From assembly GCA_947384015.1 (NCBI GenBank), contig CANDFN010000064.1, positions 1-5,843 on the forward strand: a stretch of DNA of 5,843 nt, given 5' to 3'. The stretch is from an uncultured Clostridia bacterium (GTDB lineage: Bacteria > Bacillota > Clostridia > Christensenellales > UBA1242). The notes below the pieces were generated by a model that made no database searches, was not told where the DNA came from, and was given only the letters and a program-made list of their open reading frames with translations. Below are positions 4,478 through 5,843 of this stretch, piece after piece. The position numbers and the translations under genes are program-made. Positions within the stretch are counted from its first letter, which is position 1; each line of letters opens with the position of its first letter.

Positions 4478-5624
4478 AGTTTCTTGCAATTTCTTTAATA
4501 TAATCCCAAATAGTTGCTTCGTTATGGGTGGCGGTTGCTAATAAGTTAATTCTTTCTACAACAACACCATTTATAACAATCTCTGCATTACCAACAATTT
4601 CGCCTTGAACTGATGAAATTAGTTTATTTGGTAGATTATAATTAATGTTATAGTTTAATTCTTCACCCTTTTTTACAACTGTAGAATATTCTCTTTCTGC
4701 AACAATAGGTGTAAATCTATCTTGTCCCTTAATTTTAATATCTCTATTTAATAGGCAAGAATTGTTAAAAATTGTTTTAGTTTCGTATTCAGCAAAACCA
4801 TAATCTAACAGGTTACTAGCAATACTAAAGCGTTCTTTACTATTATCAGCACCAAGAACAACGGCAATTAGCCCCATGTTTTGTTTTTCAGCACCAACAG
4901 CAAGGCAATATTTAGCTTCGTTGGTAGAACCTGTTTTACCACCAATACAACCTTCATAAAATCTGCTTAAACGATTAGTGTTTGTCATCTGGGTTATTCG
5001 TCCACTAGGATGAACAAAGTCTTCCATCCATATTGATGAATACTTGTGATAGGTGTCGTGTTTTAAAACTTCGTTTAAAAGAACTGCTTGGTCATATGCT
5101 GAAGAGTATGCCCCTACACTAGGTAAGCCTGTGCAGTTTACATAATTAGTATCTTTTAAATTTAACTCATTTGCACGCTCGTTCATTCTGCGCACAAAAT
5201 TATTTTCGCTACCGGCAAGATGTTCTGCCAGTGCAACGCTACTATCATTGGCACTTGCAACAATTACAGATTTTAAGAGTTCTCCAATTTTATATTTTCC
5301 GTTAGCATCAATAAATACTTGACTTCCGCCCATGCCACTAGCATTTTCACTTACAATAATATAATCGTCTAAACTTAAACGTCCGGCATTTACTTCTTCA
5401 AGCGTTAATAAAACTGTCATTAGTTTTGTAACACTTGCTATTGGTAAATGTTCGTGACAATTATTTTCGGCTAAAATATTACCTGTGCTACGTTCTATTA
5501 AAACACTGGCCTTACAATTAGGAAGTTCTGTTTGTGCATTATAAATAGTTATTATGTTTTTAGGAATAAAGGCTGTTGATAAAATTAATAAAACTAAAAC
5601 GATTAATACAAATTTCTTTTTCAT
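4476..5624 (-). CDS. D-alanyl-D-alanine carboxypeptidase (low-molecular-weight PBP, DacF/PBP5 type)
   Basis: This secreted peptidase removes the terminal D-Ala from peptidoglycan pentapeptides and so limits cross-linking. The 382-residue protein starts MKKKF with a hydrophobic segment (5-20) and a probable cleavage near residue 30 (after YNA). The three serine-DD-peptidase motifs are present with normal spacing: SVTK with nucleophile S64 and K67, SAN (124-126), and KTG (230-232). The beta-rich region from about 275 to 365 fits the PBP5 C-terminal domain. The tail WDYIKEIARN could be a short amphipathic membrane anchor but is brief for that. ATG (5624-5622) is preceded 5 nt upstream by AAAGGAG (5636-5630), the best ribosome binding site in the window. 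The gene converges on prfB and ends in the shared terminator. Paralogues are frequent in this family, so I do not choose between dacA, dacB and dacF. Confidence 0.95.
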   Translation of the reverse strand: MKKKFVLIVLVLLILSTAFIPKNIITIYNAQTELPNCKASVLIERSTGNILAENNCHEHLPIASVTKLMTVLLTLEEVNAGRLSLDDYIIVSENASGMGGSQVFIDANGKYKIGELLKSVIVASANDSSVALAEHLAGSENNFVRRMNERANELNLKDTNYVNCTGLPSVGAYSSAYDQAVLLNEVLKHDTYHKYSSIWMEDFVHPSGRITQMTNTNRLSRFYEGCIGGKTGSTNEAKYCLAVGAEKQNMGLIAVVLGADNSKERFSIASNLLDYGFAEYETKTIFNNSCLLNRDIKIKGQDRFTPIVAEREYSTVVKKGEELNYNINYNLPNKLISSVQGEIVGNAEIVINGVVVERINLLATATHNEATIWDYIKEIARN

Positions 5625-5725
5625 ATAGTCTCCTTTACTTTATTGTTAGTATTAATTAAAAATTTATGTAGTTTTGAAGGTTTTTTATAGATATAAGTTT
5701 AGTTTAAATTTTTACAAATTTTAAC

Positions 5726-5756
5726 ATTATAAAATAATTGTCTTTTTAATAGTTAA
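5726..5756 (-). promoter_or_regulatory. Possible promoter of the carboxypeptidase gene
   Basis: On minus, TATAAT (5731-5726) lies about 100 nt before the ATG. The best upstream hexamer, TTAACT (5756-5751), is at a 19-nt spacing, so only the -10 is convincing. The region is so AT-rich that a chance hexamer is possible. Confidence 0.3.
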
Positions 5757-5823
5757 TAAATAATAAATTTTATAAAAATAAATTTTTGTTAATAAAAAGT
5801 GCTAAAAAGCAACAATAAAAGAC

Positions 5824-5843
5824 AAAAAGGTATAAAAAGGTAT
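5824..5843. repeat. Two tandem copies of a 10-bp unit at the right window edge
   Basis: AAAAAGGTAT occurs at 5824-5833 and again, exactly and without a gap, at 5834-5843, where the window ends. Whether it is the start of a longer tandem array cannot be seen. Confidence 0.6.

Noticed and set aside
1704..5624. Reassignment of UGA, suggested by very low G+C and no UGA stop in view
   Set aside because: All tryptophans are TGG, no in-frame TGA occurs in the genes, and RF2, which reads UGA, is intact. Peptidoglycan synthesis also argues against Mollicutes.
5781..5820. Terminator-like hairpin around GCTAAAAAGC
   Set aside because: The pairing is only a few bases with no U-tract in a clear orientation. 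It is not distinguishable from AT-rich background.

Overview
The window looks like chromosomal DNA from an AT-rich (roughly 30% G+C by eye), peptidoglycan-containing, low-GC Gram-positive bacterium, most likely an uncultured Clostridia-like Bacillota. The evidence is the sliding-clamp gene beside a DnaA-box cluster, a DacF/PBP5-type D-Ala-D-Ala carboxypeptidase with a good AAAGGAG ribosome binding site, consensus sigma-A promoters with 17-bp spacers, and a tRNA gene with encoded CCA. All visible stops are TAA or TAG. Tryptophan is TGG and a complete RF2 gene is present, so the standard bacterial code applies. I cannot name the species.

Left part (1-907): the 5' 282 codons of dnaN (beta clamp) on the minus strand, running off the left edge, with its own TTGACA-17-TATTAT promoter.

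Centre-left (908-1320): a gene-free block that I read as the chromosomal replication origin. It has a very AT-rich unwinding-type region containing a perfect AT hairpin and phased direct repeats, then a short CGCG-rich island, then seven DnaA boxes that each differ from TTATCCACA at one position. A 14-bp inverted repeat brackets most of the boxes. There is no dnaA next to dnaN, which departs from the usual dnaA-oriC-dnaN order of Bacillota.

Centre (1326-2276): a strong promoter fires rightward out of the origin. Its predicted start is the first base of a 14-bp stem that closes a roughly 126-nt fold, which suggests an unassigned small RNA. Further hairpins, two of them mutually exclusive, lie between it and a class II tRNA-Ser(GGA). 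A HAD-family nucleotidase gene starts 13 nt after the tRNA CCA with no separate promoter visible.

Right part (2277-5843): a membrane-anchored, Asn-rich, probably Ig-like extracytoplasmic protein of unknown function; prfB (RF2) with an uninterrupted reading frame and an apparently leaderless transcript; and a convergent D-Ala-D-Ala carboxypeptidase gene sharing a bidirectional terminator with prfB. About 220 bp of AT-rich DNA upstream of the carboxypeptidase ends in two copies of a 10-bp tandem repeat at the window edge.

Functionally this is core-genome territory: replication initiation and clamp loading, translation (tRNA-Ser, RF2), nucleotide housekeeping and cell-wall trimming. I see no mobile element, CRISPR array or defence system. 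The least explained segment is the structured 1361-1600 interval between the origin and the tRNA.
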